Notes: generated by a model from the sequence alone, not told the origin. Counted from the first letter of the stretch, positions 1 to 8,705 are shown. The stretch is DNA of 64,000 nt from Pseudobutyrivibrio sp. 49 (GCF_900100545.1 NZ_FNDP01000001.1:62001-126000), one strand, 5' to 3'. Program-made: numbers and translations.

Positions 1-575
1 CCGTTCTTTATATGCCAGCTCTTACATCGGTTGTTATTTCAGGTACTTTATTCCGTCTGATGTTTACAGAGTACACAACAGGTCAGATGAATATGGTTTC
101 TGCAGCCTTGGGACTTGGAACATATAAATGGTTAAAGATGGGTTGGTCAGGAATGCTTGCCCTCCTGATAGTAGCATGTTGGAGATGGACAGGAGTAAAT
201 ATGCTTTACTTCCTCTCAGGACTTAAATCAATTGATACATCTCTTTATGAGGCGGCAGATATTGATGGCGCTACAGGCTGGCAGAAATTCAGATTTGTAA
301 CACTGCCACTTCTTAAGCCAACAACAGTATACGTACTTACGATATCCGTATATGCAGGACTTGCAATGTTCCTTGAGTCATACATGTTATGGGCAGGAAA
401 TTCATCTCCAAACAATATCGGTCTTACAATTGTTGGATACTTATACAAGCGTGGTATTGAGAAGAATGATATGGGTTATGCCTGCGCAGTTGGTGTAGTA
501 CTTCTTGTAGTAGCACTTATCATCAATTTCGCACAGTTAATTTTAAATGGAACATTTAAGAAGGAGGAGAAATAA
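1..575 (+). CDS. Sugar ABC transporter permease, MalF/UgpA type, 5' end outside window
   Basis: The reading frame is already open at the window edge (codons begin at base 3), so the N-terminus is missing; about 190 residues are present. It is an integral membrane subunit of a carbohydrate uptake ABC transporter. The EAA loop that contacts the ATPase is clear: YEAADIDGATGWQKF followed by VTLPLL. Several hydrophobic helices surround it. The stop codon lies one base before the start of a second permease, and a GH51 arabinofuranosidase follows, so the likely cargo is an arabinose-containing oligosaccharide; that substrate is inferred from context only. The solute-binding protein would be expected upstream. 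Confidence 0.9.
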   Translation, partial: VLYMPALTSVVISGTLFRLMFTEYTTGQMNMVSAALGLGTYKWLKMGWSGMLALLIVACWRWTGVNMLYFLSGLKSIDTSLYEAADIDGATGWQKFRFVTLPLLKPTTVYVLTISVYAGLAMFLESYMLWAGNSSPNNIGLTIVGYLYKRGIEKNDMGYACAVGVVLLVVALIINFAQLILNGTFKKEEK

Positions 576-576
576 T

Positions 577-1446
577 ATGGCAAAGCAGAAAACTATGGCA
601 GCCACTCCTCAAAGAAGAATAGGAACAATTCTAGGAACAGGCTTTTTCCTGATTCTAAGTTTGATTATCGTATTTCCGGTATTTGCAGGATTGTTAGCAT
701 CATTCAGACCAGGAACACAGCTTATCCGTAGAGGTCTTTCTATTGATTTAGATATCTCTACAATGAATCTGAATAACTACACATATCTTTTTAGTGGAAA
801 TGCAGACAGCCAGAAGTACTTTATGTGGTATAAGAATTCACTTATTATCACAATCGTATCAGTGGCTCTCACATTGATTATTTGCTACTTTGTTGCTTAC
901 GGTCTTACAATGTACGATTTCAGATTTAAGAATTTACTTTTTACAATCGTACTTGCAACAATGATGGTACCTTTTGAAATCCTTATGCTTCCACTGTATA
1001 AGGAAGTAATTGCACTCAAGTTGATTGACACCTACACAGGTGTAATCATAATAGGCGTGTGCAGCGCTTCAACAATTTTCTTCTTCAAGCAGTACCTGTC
1101 GGGTTTGCCAAAGGATTTATTGGATGCAGCGCGCATTGATGGCTGCAGTGAATATGGCATTTCGGTAAGAATAATCCTTCCACTTGCCAAACCAGCTTTT
1201 GCATCCATGGGTATTTTATGTGCAATGGGCAGCTGGAATGCCATCCTTTGGCCACTGCTTGTACTTAAAGGCGCAGAGAAGTTTACACTTCCAATTGGAC
1301 TGAACACACTTCTTACACCATACGGAAATAACTATGATGTTCTTATTGCCGGTTCGATGTTCGGAATTTTACCTATTTTGGTAATTTTCTTAATCTTTAA
1401 CAGATACATTATTGACGGAATGACTGCCGGTGCGGTAAAAGGTTAA
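577..1446 (+). CDS. Sugar ABC transporter permease, MalG/UgpE type
   Basis: 289 residues, the second membrane subunit of the same importer. ATG 577 is preferred to an upstream in-frame ATG at 547 because AAGGAGGAG sits 7-15 bases before it and the earlier codon lies inside the previous gene. Six predicted helices, with an EAA loop LLDAARIDGCSEYGI followed by ILPLAKPAF near residue 190. MalG-type permeases pair with MalF-type permeases and a MsmK-like ATPase, which is often encoded elsewhere in the genome; none is seen here. It is translationally close to the preceding permease and is followed by a strong stem-loop and then the arabinofuranosidase. Confidence 0.92.
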   Translation: MAKQKTMAATPQRRIGTILGTGFFLILSLIIVFPVFAGLLASFRPGTQLIRRGLSIDLDISTMNLNNYTYLFSGNADSQKYFMWYKNSLIITIVSVALTLIICYFVAYGLTMYDFRFKNLLFTIVLATMMVPFEILMLPLYKEVIALKLIDTYTGVIIIGVCSASTIFFFKQYLSGLPKDLLDAARIDGCSEYGISVRIILPLAKPAFASMGILCAMGSWNAILWPLLVLKGAEKFTLPIGLNTLLTPYGNNYDVLIAGSMFGILPILVIFLIFNRYIIDGMTAGAVKG

Positions 1447-1473
1447 TAAACAATCTCCGATTGTTTATTAACC
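1441..1473 (+). promoter_or_regulatory. 15-bp perfect stem-loop between permease and arabinofuranosidase genes
   Basis: GGTTAATAAACAATC pairs perfectly with GATTGTTTATTAACC around a 3-base loop. The stem begins over the permease stop codon and ends 8 bases before the AAGGAG of the next gene. No U-tract follows, so it is unlikely to be a simple terminator. Such intercistronic hairpins commonly stabilise or separate operon mRNA segments; that role is inferred. Confidence 0.6.
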
Positions 1474-1495
1474 CTAATTGAAGGAGAAGAATGTA

Positions 1496-3016
1496 ATGGC
1501 AAAATTAGTAATCAATAACGAAAATAAGAAAAGCACAATCGCTCCAGAAATCTACGGTCATTTCTCAGAGCATCTTGGAAGATGTATCTACGAAGGACTT
1601 TATGTAGGAGAGAACAGCGACATCCCAAACGTAAACGGAATGCGTAAGGATGTTGTAGAGGCTCTTAAGGAAATGAAGGTGCCTGTACTTCGTTGGCCAG
1701 GTGGATGCTTCGCAGATGAGTATCACTGGATGGATGGTATTGGTCCAAAGGAAAAGCGTAAGAAGATGATTAACACTCACTGGGGTGGTGTAGTAGAAGA
1801 TAACAGCTTCGGTACACACGAGTTCTTCGAGCTTTGTCGTCAGCTTGGATGTAAGACATACGTAAATGCGAATGTTGGTTCAGGCACAGTTCGTGAGATG
1901 AGTGAGTGGGTTGAGTATATGACATTTAACGGAGTATCTCCAATGGCAGATCTTCGTAAGGAAAATGGTCATGAAGAGCCATGGGTAGTTGATTACCTTG
2001 GCGTTGGTAACGAGAACTGGGGATGCGGCGGAAATATGCGCCCACAGTTTTATGCTGATGAATACAGACGTTATCAGACATATGTTAGAAATTACAATGG
2101 CAACCAGCCAATCTCAAAGATTTGCTGCGGTGCCAATGTAGATGATTATCACTGGACAAAGGAGGTTCTTGCTACCTGCTTCGACCATACACCAGAGCAC
2201 TTCCATGGATTCATGGACGGTCTTTCTCTTCACTATTATACCCTCCCAGAGACAGAGGATGACTGGAACTTCAAGGGAAGTGCAACAGATTTCACAGAGG
2301 AGGTATTCTACCAGACTCTTAAGAGATCTTACTTTATGGAAGAGCTTATCAATAAGCATGGTGCAATCATGGATCAGTACGACCCTGATAAGAAGATTGG
2401 CATGATGATTGATGAGTGGGGTATCTGGACAGATGTTGAGCCAGGTACAAATCCAGGTTTCTTATATCAGCAGAACACAATGCGTGATGCACTTGTAGCT
2501 GGTATGAATCTTAACATCTTCAACAAGCATTCAGACAGAGTTAAGCTTGCATGTATCGCACAGATGATTAACGTACTTCAGTCTGTAATGCTTACTGATG
2601 GCGAAAAGATGATTAAAACCCCTACATATTACGTCTTCAAAATGTATCGTCATCACCAGGGAGCTACTCTTCTTGATTCAAGCCTTATCGGAAATGGAAC
2701 AGTTGGTTCTGATAAGAACGAGCTTCCAAAGGTATTTGAATCAGTATCAGAGGATGAAAATGGAGTAATCACAATTACTCTTACAAACAATTCTCTTGAG
2801 TCAGCAGAGGATGTGGAGATTCAGCTTACAAAGGATGGAAATTCTTACAATGTATGTGAGGCAGTTTTCGTATCTGGAAAGATGAATGCTCACAACACAT
2901 TCGAGAATCCTGAGGTTGTTAAGGAAGAAGAGTTCAAGGATTACAGCAGAACTCCTCATGGAATCACAGTCAAGCTTCCAGCTTGCTCAGTTGTTAGCAT
3001 CAGAATCAAGAAATAA
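1496..3016 (+). CDS. abfA: Alpha-N-arabinofuranosidase, GH51
   Basis: 506 residues, the usual length of intracellular GH51 enzymes, which remove terminal alpha-L-arabinofuranosyl groups from arabinan and arabinoxylan oligosaccharides. No signal peptide, so it acts in the cytoplasm on imported sugar. The acid/base Glu is in GVGNENWGCGG (about E173) and the nucleophile in MMIDEWGIW (about E307). A (beta/alpha)8 barrel is followed by a C-terminal beta domain from about residue 380. ATG 1496 with AAGGAG at 1481 is chosen over the in-frame TTG at 1478. It is the last gene of the sugar operon; a terminator follows. Confidence 0.93.
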   Translation: MAKLVINNENKKSTIAPEIYGHFSEHLGRCIYEGLYVGENSDIPNVNGMRKDVVEALKEMKVPVLRWPGGCFADEYHWMDGIGPKEKRKKMINTHWGGVVEDNSFGTHEFFELCRQLGCKTYVNANVGSGTVREMSEWVEYMTFNGVSPMADLRKENGHEEPWVVDYLGVGNENWGCGGNMRPQFYADEYRRYQTYVRNYNGNQPISKICCGANVDDYHWTKEVLATCFDHTPEHFHGFMDGLSLHYYTLPETEDDWNFKGSATDFTEEVFYQTLKRSYFMEELINKHGAIMDQYDPDKKIGMMIDEWGIWTDVEPGTNPGFLYQQNTMRDALVAGMNLNIFNKHSDRVKLACIAQMINVLQSVMLTDGEKMIKTPTYYVFKMYRHHQGATLLDSSLIGNGTVGSDKNELPKVFESVSEDENGVITITLTNNSLESAEDVEIQLTKDGNSYNVCEAVFVSGKMNAHNTFENPEVVKEEEFKDYSRTPHGITVKLPACSVVSIRIKK

Positions 3017-3041
3017 CTAACTTTTCATTTTTATTCTATAG

Positions 3042-3077
3042 GAGACAGTCCTTTGGGGCTGTCTCTATTGTGTTATT
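3042..3077 (+). terminator. Rho-independent terminator after abfA
   Basis: GAGACAGTCC and GGGCTGTCTC form a 10-bp stem with one G-U pair and a 4-base loop, followed by a T-rich run. It ends the arabinose operon. Confidence 0.75.
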
Positions 3078-3117
3078 TAAACGAATAATAATTTATATTT
3101 GAAATGTAAAGTAACAC

Positions 3118-3146
3118 TTGATTTAATTGTACACAATCGATATAAT
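3118..3146 (+). promoter_or_regulatory. Sigma-A-type promoter for the flavodoxin/nitroreductase pair
   Basis: TTGATT and TATAAT are separated by exactly 17 bases, 48 bases before the flavodoxin start. The spacer contains an inverted repeat, ATTGT-AC-ACAAT (3126-3137), placed where a repressor would block polymerase. This suggests control by a MarR or HxlR-type redox regulator, which is a guess from position. Confidence 0.6.
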
Positions 3147-3193
3147 GGCATTAGTTAATTTAGTGATATATATTTTCATATAAGGAGGTCAAG

Positions 3194-3583
3194 ATGGGTA
3201 AGGCAGTTAGATATTATTCAAGAAGTGGTAACACTAAGGCGTTGGCTGCAGCTATTGCAAATGGTGCAAGCTGTACAGCAGTATCTGTTGATGAAGTAGG
3301 TGCAGAGATTAAAGAGCCAGTAGATACATTGTTTATCGGTGGTGGACTTTATGCCTATGGAATTGACAAAAAGCTCAAGGCTTATATCGGCACATTAGAT
3401 TCCAGTAAGGTAAAGAAAGCAGCTGTATTTTCTACATCCTGGCTTTCAAAGCACGCTCTTGATTTACTTAAGTCAGAATTAAAGGGAAGAGGAATCGAGG
3501 TAGAAGAGGAGACATGTTACGCTAAAAATATGCCTGGAGTAAATGAACTCAAGGCAGCAGAAGAATTTGGAAAGAGGTATTAA
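3194..3583 (+). CDS. Short flavodoxin-domain protein
   Basis: 129 residues. The N-terminus has the flavodoxin layout: a beta strand, then the phosphate-binding loop YYSRSGNTKALA (residues 7-18) for FMN. Flavodoxins carry one or two electrons between reductases and acceptors. It is close to the usual 140 residues. Strong AAGGAGG lies 6 bases before the ATG. The next gene, a nitroreductase, starts 2 bases after the stop, so the two are co-translated and probably work in one flavin redox step; the physiological acceptor is unknown. Confidence 0.8.
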   Translation: MGKAVRYYSRSGNTKALAAAIANGASCTAVSVDEVGAEIKEPVDTLFIGGGLYAYGIDKKLKAYIGTLDSSKVKKAAVFSTSWLSKHALDLLKSELKGRGIEVEEETCYAKNMPGVNELKAAEEFGKRY

Positions 3584-3585
3584 AA

Positions 3586-4404
3586 ATGGCAGAATTTCTT
3601 GAACTTGCCAAGACTAGAAGAAGTGTAAGAACTTTTGATGGTAATAATGTAGATGAAAAAATTGTAGCAGAATTAAAGTCATTTGCCGAAGGCATTGAGA
3701 ATCCTTACGGCATTAATATTCGTTTTGAATTTTTGGACGGTGAGGCTAATAAATTATCAAGCCCTGTTTTAACAGGAGAAAAGCTTTATATAGCAGCTCT
3801 TATGGAACCAGGCACACATGCAGAGGAAGCTTATGGCTATTCATTTGAGGCACTTCTTATGAAGGCTCATGAGATGGGGCTTGGCACTGTTTGGATTGGT
3901 GGAACACTTCCAAGAGAAAAATTCGAAAAGGCCTCTGATTTGAGTGACAAAGAGGTTATGCCTTGCATGAGCCCTATAGGTGGAATTGCAAAGAGCATGT
4001 CTCTTAAAGAAGGCCTTATGAGAAAGGGAGTTAAAGCAGATAAAAGATTAGATTTTGAAGAGTTATTCTATCTTGATAGTTTTGACAATCCATTATCAGA
4101 GCAGAAGGCGGATGGACTTGATTTAAGAAAGGCACTTGAGGCAGTAAGGGTCGCACCATCTGCTGTAAATAAGCAGCCATGGAGAGTAGTTATTTCCGAT
4201 AATATGGCTCATTTCTACGAAAAGCATGACAGAGGATATGACAACGGTACCTATGATTTACAGAAGATTGATCTTGGAATTGCGTTATTCCATTTTGAAA
4301 GTCAGATGAAATCAGAGGGAAGAGCTCTTGAATTAGTAGTAGAAGATCCAAAAATCAATCTTCCTAAAGATGTTGAATATATTGCATCATACAGATGTAA
4401 ATAA
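3586..4404 (+). CDS. Nitroreductase-family flavoprotein
   Basis: 272 residues. The opening AEFLELAKTRRSVRTFD is the typical FMN-binding start of nitroreductases (R-R-S-x-R). A second nitroreductase-like block appears near residue 180 (LEAVRVAPSAVNKQPWRVV). The two-part, about 270-residue form matches the nitroreductase group in which both half-sites lie on one chain (TM1586-like). These enzymes reduce nitro compounds, quinones or other electron-poor substrates with NAD(P)H; the natural substrate is unknown. It forms an operon with the flavodoxin 2 bases upstream and ends at a bidirectional terminator. Confidence 0.85.
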   Translation: MAEFLELAKTRRSVRTFDGNNVDEKIVAELKSFAEGIENPYGINIRFEFLDGEANKLSSPVLTGEKLYIAALMEPGTHAEEAYGYSFEALLMKAHEMGLGTVWIGGTLPREKFEKASDLSDKEVMPCMSPIGGIAKSMSLKEGLMRKGVKADKRLDFEELFYLDSFDNPLSEQKADGLDLRKALEAVRVAPSAVNKQPWRVVISDNMAHFYEKHDRGYDNGTYDLQKIDLGIALFHFESQMKSEGRALELVVEDPKINLPKDVEYIASYRCK

Positions 4405-4443
4405 AAAATGGCGGCAGAGCAAAATGCTCTGTCGCCATTTTTA
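4404..4443. terminator. Bidirectional terminator between convergent genes
   Basis: GGCGGCAGAGC and GCTCTGTCGCC pair (one G-U) around AAAAT. The stem is flanked by A6 on the left and T5 on the right, so it can stop transcription of both the nitroreductase (+) and the Tp47-like gene (-). Confidence 0.85.
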
Positions 4444-6219
4444 CTACCATCTTCCAAAGAAGAAATTGAAAATCTTTGTCTGAATCATCTGTAAGTGCTG
4501 AGTTATTACTGGAATAACATCCTGAAGCTGTGGGCAGCACTTCTTCACGATAGGAACAACTACACAATCTACAATCTCTTTGATCTTCTTGTCGATGCAC
4601 TTTACGCATTCTTTTTGCTCGTCTGTGAGATTATCTGTAGAAGGCTTTGCTGGTTCTGTTGGTGTATCGATAGCTGGCTCATCTGGAGCATCAGGATTAT
4701 CAATAACTGGCTCATCAGGAGTGTCTGGCTCATCAGGAGAGTCTGGCTCTTCTGGCTCAGTTGGCTCATCTGGTTCTGCTGGGGCACTTGGATCGGTGCC
4801 TAGAGTTTCAGGAGTAACAGTTGATGTGATATCTGCATACTCATCATTTACGAGAGTAACTGTGTAAGATTTTTCAGGAATGAGTTCATCTTCAACAGTG
4901 TATTTAATGACGCCGTTTTCTACTGTTACAGGAGCCTTGTCAACAACGGTTACCGACTGACGGCCTTCTCTGTATGAAAGAGAAAGGGTAGTATTCTGAA
5001 GCACTGTGTCGATACCTGAAATAATAAGCTCTTTGTTATTATTCTCATTAAAGAATGTGCTAAGAGTAGAACTGTCATATGTTGCTTTTACCTTGACTGG
5101 AGTTTCAAACTTAAAGCTGTAAACATCAGAAGCTGTAAGGTAATCTACTGAAGTTATGTATCCACCTTCAAAAGAAACCGCTGAGTTGGTATCAGGCGAG
5201 AATGCGATTTCATATGTAGAAACCCATAACTCCTTAAGATGTCTTACGCCCATAGAAATAGGATTTCCATTTGCATCAGTACCGCGAAGGATTGCACCGT
5301 GAACAGAGTTGTTAATAGCATAAATATCATTGTCTCTTGTTCTTCTAAGATAGCTTGTAGAAGGCTCTAAAACCTCAAGCTGGTATGTGCCATATCTTGT
5401 GTAATACCTTAACTCACCTTCAGCATCATTGACTGAAATGCTCTTTCTAATTACCGCATTTTTGAATTCACTTCCATCATAAGGAAGATAATATGATGGA
5501 ATATCGTTATTTTCATTTAATGTAATCTTTAAAAGATTTGCATAAGAATTATTATCAAGCTTGTTAGCTGAATCAAGAATAGAAGCTTTTACATAGTCTT
5601 CCTTTGAAACAGCAACGTTTGCATTTTTAAGTCCGTAAATCTGGTAGCCATCGTCAGTAACTTCTGAAACATTTGTGCTTGTAAATAGGTTACTCTTGCC
5701 CTTTGTAGCAGATGATACAGCATCATATTCAGGTGCAGATGTCTGTCCACGATAAAGGTCAGTATATGAAGCTTCGTAAGTTCCGTAAAGCTTTCCAGAA
5801 AGATCTGCTGTGGTGTAAAAATAAACATCAGTGTCGTCAATTTCTGTGAAAGAAGAGAATTCAGTCTGATTCTTTTCCTCATCTGTGTTCTCTAAAACAA
5901 TTACTGAATCTGATGTGAGATCGTCGCTGTTGGCTAAGAAATAGTAGGTCTCATCATTGATTGTAATTTTAGATGCTGTAACCTCCTGAAGGTCTTCAGA
6001 TGCATCATCAACAACATCATCAACATCTACATCTTCATCTGCTTCAGCAGTTGCTTCTTCTTGCTCAAGTTCTTCAACATCCTGAGCATCCTCCTCAGCA
6101 ACAGCAGCTTCTGCCTCCACAACAACATCCTCAGTAATTTCAGCAGCAGATACTGAAACTGGAAGTGATGTCAGCGCAAGTCCAAATGCAAGGAACTGGG
6201 CTAAAACTTTTCTTTTCAT
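4444..6219 (-). CDS. Secreted Tp47-like protein with acidic Pro-rich linker and Cys-rich tail
   Basis: 591 residues. A signal peptide (residues 1-26, cleavage after VSA) is followed by a very acidic stretch to about residue 80. The body resembles the treponemal lipoprotein Tp47: YEASYTDLYRG (148-158), EYDAVSSATKGKS (164-176) and EPSTSYLRRTRD align with the neighbouring lipoprotein at 6446. Residues of roughly 480-540 form a Pro/Glu/Asp repeat linker (PDEPTEPEEPDSPDEP). The last 55 residues are helical with five Cys and end in FNFFFGRW; no LPXTG is present. The ribosome site AGGAGG precedes the ATG. It diverges from the flavin operon across shared palindromes, so it probably belongs to the same surface process. 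The biochemical function is unknown. Confidence 0.75.
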   Translation of the reverse strand: MKRKVLAQFLAFGLALTSLPVSVSAAEITEDVVVEAEAAVAEEDAQDVEELEQEEATAEADEDVDVDDVVDDASEDLQEVTASKITINDETYYFLANSDDLTSDSVIVLENTDEEKNQTEFSSFTEIDDTDVYFYTTADLSGKLYGTYEASYTDLYRGQTSAPEYDAVSSATKGKSNLFTSTNVSEVTDDGYQIYGLKNANVAVSKEDYVKASILDSANKLDNNSYANLLKITLNENNDIPSYYLPYDGSEFKNAVIRKSISVNDAEGELRYYTRYGTYQLEVLEPSTSYLRRTRDNDIYAINNSVHGAILRGTDANGNPISMGVRHLKELWVSTYEIAFSPDTNSAVSFEGGYITSVDYLTASDVYSFKFETPVKVKATYDSSTLSTFFNENNNKELIISGIDTVLQNTTLSLSYREGRQSVTVVDKAPVTVENGVIKYTVEDELIPEKSYTVTLVNDEYADITSTVTPETLGTDPSAPAEPDEPTEPEEPDSPDEPDTPDEPVIDNPDAPDEPAIDTPTEPAKPSTDNLTDEQKECVKCIDKKIKEIVDCVVVPIVKKCCPQLQDVIPVITQHLQMIQTKIFNFFFGRW

Positions 6220-6248
6220 ATTAATCCTCCTAAATTATATTTTGTCCG

Positions 6249-6277
6249 TTAGTATTCACTAACCCTACCGTAGTCAA
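6249..6277 (-). promoter_or_regulatory. Promoter of the minus-strand Tp47-like gene
   Basis: Read on the minus strand: TTGACT (6277-6272), 17-base spacer, TACTAA (6254-6249). The -10 is embedded in palindrome copy 1, so binding there should block transcription. Confidence 0.6.
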
Positions 6278-6351
6278 ATATAACACAAGTTAGAATAATC
6301 TAACAACTGTTATTTACACTATTATTTGGAAAAAATTATCGTTAATACGTA

Positions 6352-6380
6352 TTGACTCGGAAATTATGATTTGTTAATAT
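6352..6380 (+). promoter_or_regulatory. Promoter of the Tp47-like/FMN operon
   Basis: TTGACT (6352-6357), 17-base spacer, TAATAT (6375-6380). Transcription should start near 6387, directly at palindrome copy 3. Confidence 0.6.
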
Positions 6381-6445
6381 CCTAAAGGTTAGTAATGGCT
6401 AACAGAGGTTATATATAGCTAAATATAATTAGGAGGAATATTTTT

Positions 6446-7597
6446 ATGAAAAAGAAAATGTATTTATCCCTTATGTCTGTGATGGCATTAGGACTTATCG
6501 GTTGCGGCGCAAAGGAAGCATCTGTTGATACAGAAAGTGTGGAGGTAGCTGAGGAAGAGACAGTTCAGATGAATGGACTTCTTGATCCTGACACAGCGTA
6601 TGTATTTGGTACAGCAACACTTTCATATGCTGAGTTTTATTCAGGGGATGTTTCAAGTGTAGATTCTTATGATGCAGTAGCATCTGCAACAACTGGGAAG
6701 TCAGAGATTTTCCCAAATATGGTTACAGATTTTGTAGATGAGACAACTAATGCAGATGGATACCACATCACAGGTGTTAAGAATGTAAATGTGGCAGTTC
6801 CTGCAGATCAGGTGGATGCTTATAAGGCTATAAATGACAGCTTTGTAGAGGCTGATGTAGAGCCAGAGCAGTATAAGGTTGTTACAGTAGAAGATGGCAA
6901 GGCTAAATATTCTGAGACAAATTTTGCTGTAGCTGACACAGTAACAGATGCAGATGCACAGCTTCTTACAGGAACAGTTTGGGGCGATTATGAGATTGAT
7001 ATTTTAGAGACATCTACTTCTTATATTAAGAATACAAGAGAGGATGGAGACTTTAAGATTGATGGAAATATTCAGGGTATCATCCTTGAGACAGAGTCTG
7101 GTCTTAAGGTGGGTATGGAGTATCTTCAGAGCGTTTGGGTTCAGCCATATGAGATTTCTTTCAATGTGGCATCTGACAACACACACAATCAGAGAATGAC
7201 TTTTGATAACCTTGATGAGCTTAGCAAGCTTGAGAAGGAGACAGTAACAAAGGTTACCTTCATCAATCAGAATGATGCTTATGTATATGAGCTTGATGGA
7301 GTATATGTAAAGCCTGTATATAAGGATGCAAAGGCAACAGCTGTAGTTGATGAGAAGGCAGAGACAATCACATTGTCAGATGTTCCTGCTGATCTTGAGA
7401 ATCCTACAGTAACAGCTACTTATGTAGTAGGTGAAGGCAGAGAGGCTATCAGAACTGAAGTATGTTCTGCTGCAGTAGCTGATTCAGTTCAGATGGATTC
7501 AGCTGCTCTTAAGGAGGCAAAGGCTGCTGGAGAGGGAAGCTATACAATCGTTATTTCAAGTGATAACTACGCAAATATAGCAGTGGTAACTGAGTAA
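6446..7597 (+). CDS. Tp47-like surface lipoprotein
   Basis: 383 residues. Lipoprotein signal peptide with lipobox LIGC (Cys20), so it should be anchored on the outer face of the membrane. ATLSYAEF (57-64) and YDAVASATTGKSEIF (75-89) match the start of Treponema pallidum Tp47, a penicillin-binding lipoprotein; the later blocks STSYIKNTRE and SVWVQPYEISF match the minus-strand paralogue at 4444. Its stop overlaps the ATG of the membrane FMN-binding protein, so the two are translationally coupled. That coupling argues for a role in envelope flavin/electron chemistry rather than only cell-wall enzymology. Function is inferred from context; homology to Tp47 is my recognition from motifs. Confidence 0.8.
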   Translation: MKKKMYLSLMSVMALGLIGCGAKEASVDTESVEVAEEETVQMNGLLDPDTAYVFGTATLSYAEFYSGDVSSVDSYDAVASATTGKSEIFPNMVTDFVDETTNADGYHITGVKNVNVAVPADQVDAYKAINDSFVEADVEPEQYKVVTVEDGKAKYSETNFAVADTVTDADAQLLTGTVWGDYEIDILETSTSYIKNTREDGDFKIDGNIQGIILETESGLKVGMEYLQSVWVQPYEISFNVASDNTHNQRMTFDNLDELSKLEKETVTKVTFINQNDAYVYELDGVYVKPVYKDAKATAVVDEKAETITLSDVPADLENPTVTATYVVGEGREAIRTEVCSAAVADSVQMDSAALKEAKAAGEGSYTIVISSDNYANIAVVTE

Positions 7598-8700
7598 TGG
7601 TATTTCTTATCTCTTTGTGCATAGCACTAATATTTTCACTTGTATGTGGTGATAGCTTGAAAAAGAATCCCGTTCCTTTTTATATAGGAACAGTCGCAAT
7701 TTCCTTTCTATCTATCGTTGCAGCATGGTCAGATATGGCCATGCCTGCAGTGATAACTAAGTGGTTTATTCCGATAGTTGCTGGGGGAGGGCTGACAGGA
7801 GCGCTTTTTGTAATAGTGATGTATGCCGGCGCATTTCCAAACAGAAGCCTTGGAGCAAAGACCTTTATTCCACTGCGAGGCCCACTTTCAATCATTGCAT
7901 CAATTAATGGATTGGGACACAGCATTGCATATGGATTGTCATATTACAAAAAGGCTATGAATGGTTTTTCGGAATTAAGCACTAGCCTGATTATTTTTAT
8001 CGTTCTTTCTACAATAATGACTTTAATAATGCTTCCACTTTTTATCACCTCATTCGTATCAGTCAGAAGAAAGATGAAGGCTGTCACATGGAAGAAGTTG
8101 CAGAGAACGGCATACGTTTTCTATGCACTTTTATTTGTCCATGTAATGATGCTTATGGTTCCACCTGCACTTAAAGGCGCTAAGGGATATGACATTACGG
8201 TATTTGTTTATGTATTTATCTATCTTAGTTATCTTGTTTGCAGAGTGGCAAAAGCAACTGATGCCACTGCAGAAAAGCTTCCAAGGAGACAGTTGGTTTT
8301 GGTTAGCCTTGCGCTCCTTGTCGCAACTACAACTGTTGCTGTTATTAATGCAAACGTGAAAAAGCCAAAAGAAAAGCTTGAGACTGAAAAGATTGAGCAG
8401 GCTGCAGATTTGCCCGCTACAAATACTCTTAAAGATGGCACATTTACTGGCGAAGGAATGGGTAATAATGGTACAATAGCAGTTGAAGTTACCATAGTTG
8501 ATGGAGAAATATCTGATATCGTCTTTACGAAGTTTAGTGATGATGCAGAATACTTTGATGTAGAAAAAGATGGCAAGGAGATGATTGACCGAGTGCTTCA
8601 GGCACAGAGTGCAGATGTGGATACTATTGCAGGTGCCACATACTCTTCAGAGGGCTTTTTATCAGCGGTTAATAAGGCTTTGGAGCAGGCTGGTCAGTGA
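7597..8700 (+). CDS. Membrane protein with ferric-reductase-like helices and C-terminal FMN-binding domain
   Basis: 367 residues. About seven transmembrane helices occupy residues 1-250, with conserved His and loop features reminiscent of the ferric reductase/YedZ-like membrane domain. The C-terminal 90 residues form an FMN_bind domain ending in DTIAGATYSSEGF; Thr348 is the expected residue to which ApbE attaches FMN through a phosphoester bond. Topology would place the flavin outside the membrane. The next gene encodes ApbE itself, a strong functional link. The predicted role is to move electrons from the membrane to an external flavin and acceptor; haem binding by the helices has not been proven here. 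Confidence 0.82.
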   Translation: MVFLISLCIALIFSLVCGDSLKKNPVPFYIGTVAISFLSIVAAWSDMAMPAVITKWFIPIVAGGGLTGALFVIVMYAGAFPNRSLGAKTFIPLRGPLSIIASINGLGHSIAYGLSYYKKAMNGFSELSTSLIIFIVLSTIMTLIMLPLFITSFVSVRRKMKAVTWKKLQRTAYVFYALLFVHVMMLMVPPALKGAKGYDITVFVYVFIYLSYLVCRVAKATDATAEKLPRRQLVLVSLALLVATTTVAVINANVKKPKEKLETEKIEQAADLPATNTLKDGTFTGEGMGNNGTIAVEVTIVDGEISDIVFTKFSDDAEYFDVEKDGKEMIDRVLQAQSADVDTIAGATYSSEGFLSAVNKALEQAGQ

Positions 8701-8705
8701 GAATA

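Larger units (their letters stand above)
6248..6403. promoter_or_regulatory. Three copies of a 16-bp palindrome in the divergent promoter region
   Basis: GTTAGTATTCACTAAC (6248-6263), GTTAGAATAATCTAAC (6289-6304) and GTTAGTAATGGCTAAC (6388-6403) share the form GTTAG-N6-CTAAC. Copy 1 covers the -10 of the minus-strand gene, copy 2 lies just behind its -35, and copy 3 covers the expected start point of the plus-strand operon. This is the layout of a common repressor. The word GTTAG..CTAAC recalls DtxR/IdeR-type metal regulator boxes, but spacing differs; the regulator is not in the window. Confidence 0.75.

Noticed and set aside
4580-4867. Plus-strand frame rich in Ser and Gly (SGSSGVSGSSGESG-like) that could be taken for a serine-rich accessory Sec substrate
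   Set aside because: It is the antisense of the Pro/Glu linker in the minus-strand Tp47-like protein, has no ribosome site, and the minus-strand frame has a signal peptide, promoter and full family homology.
6446-7597. Tp47-like lipoprotein as a second FMN_bind protein because of DAVASATTGKS
   Set aside because: The word resembles the flavinylation motif only loosely and lacks G-A-T-x-S; the match to the Tp47 start is better.
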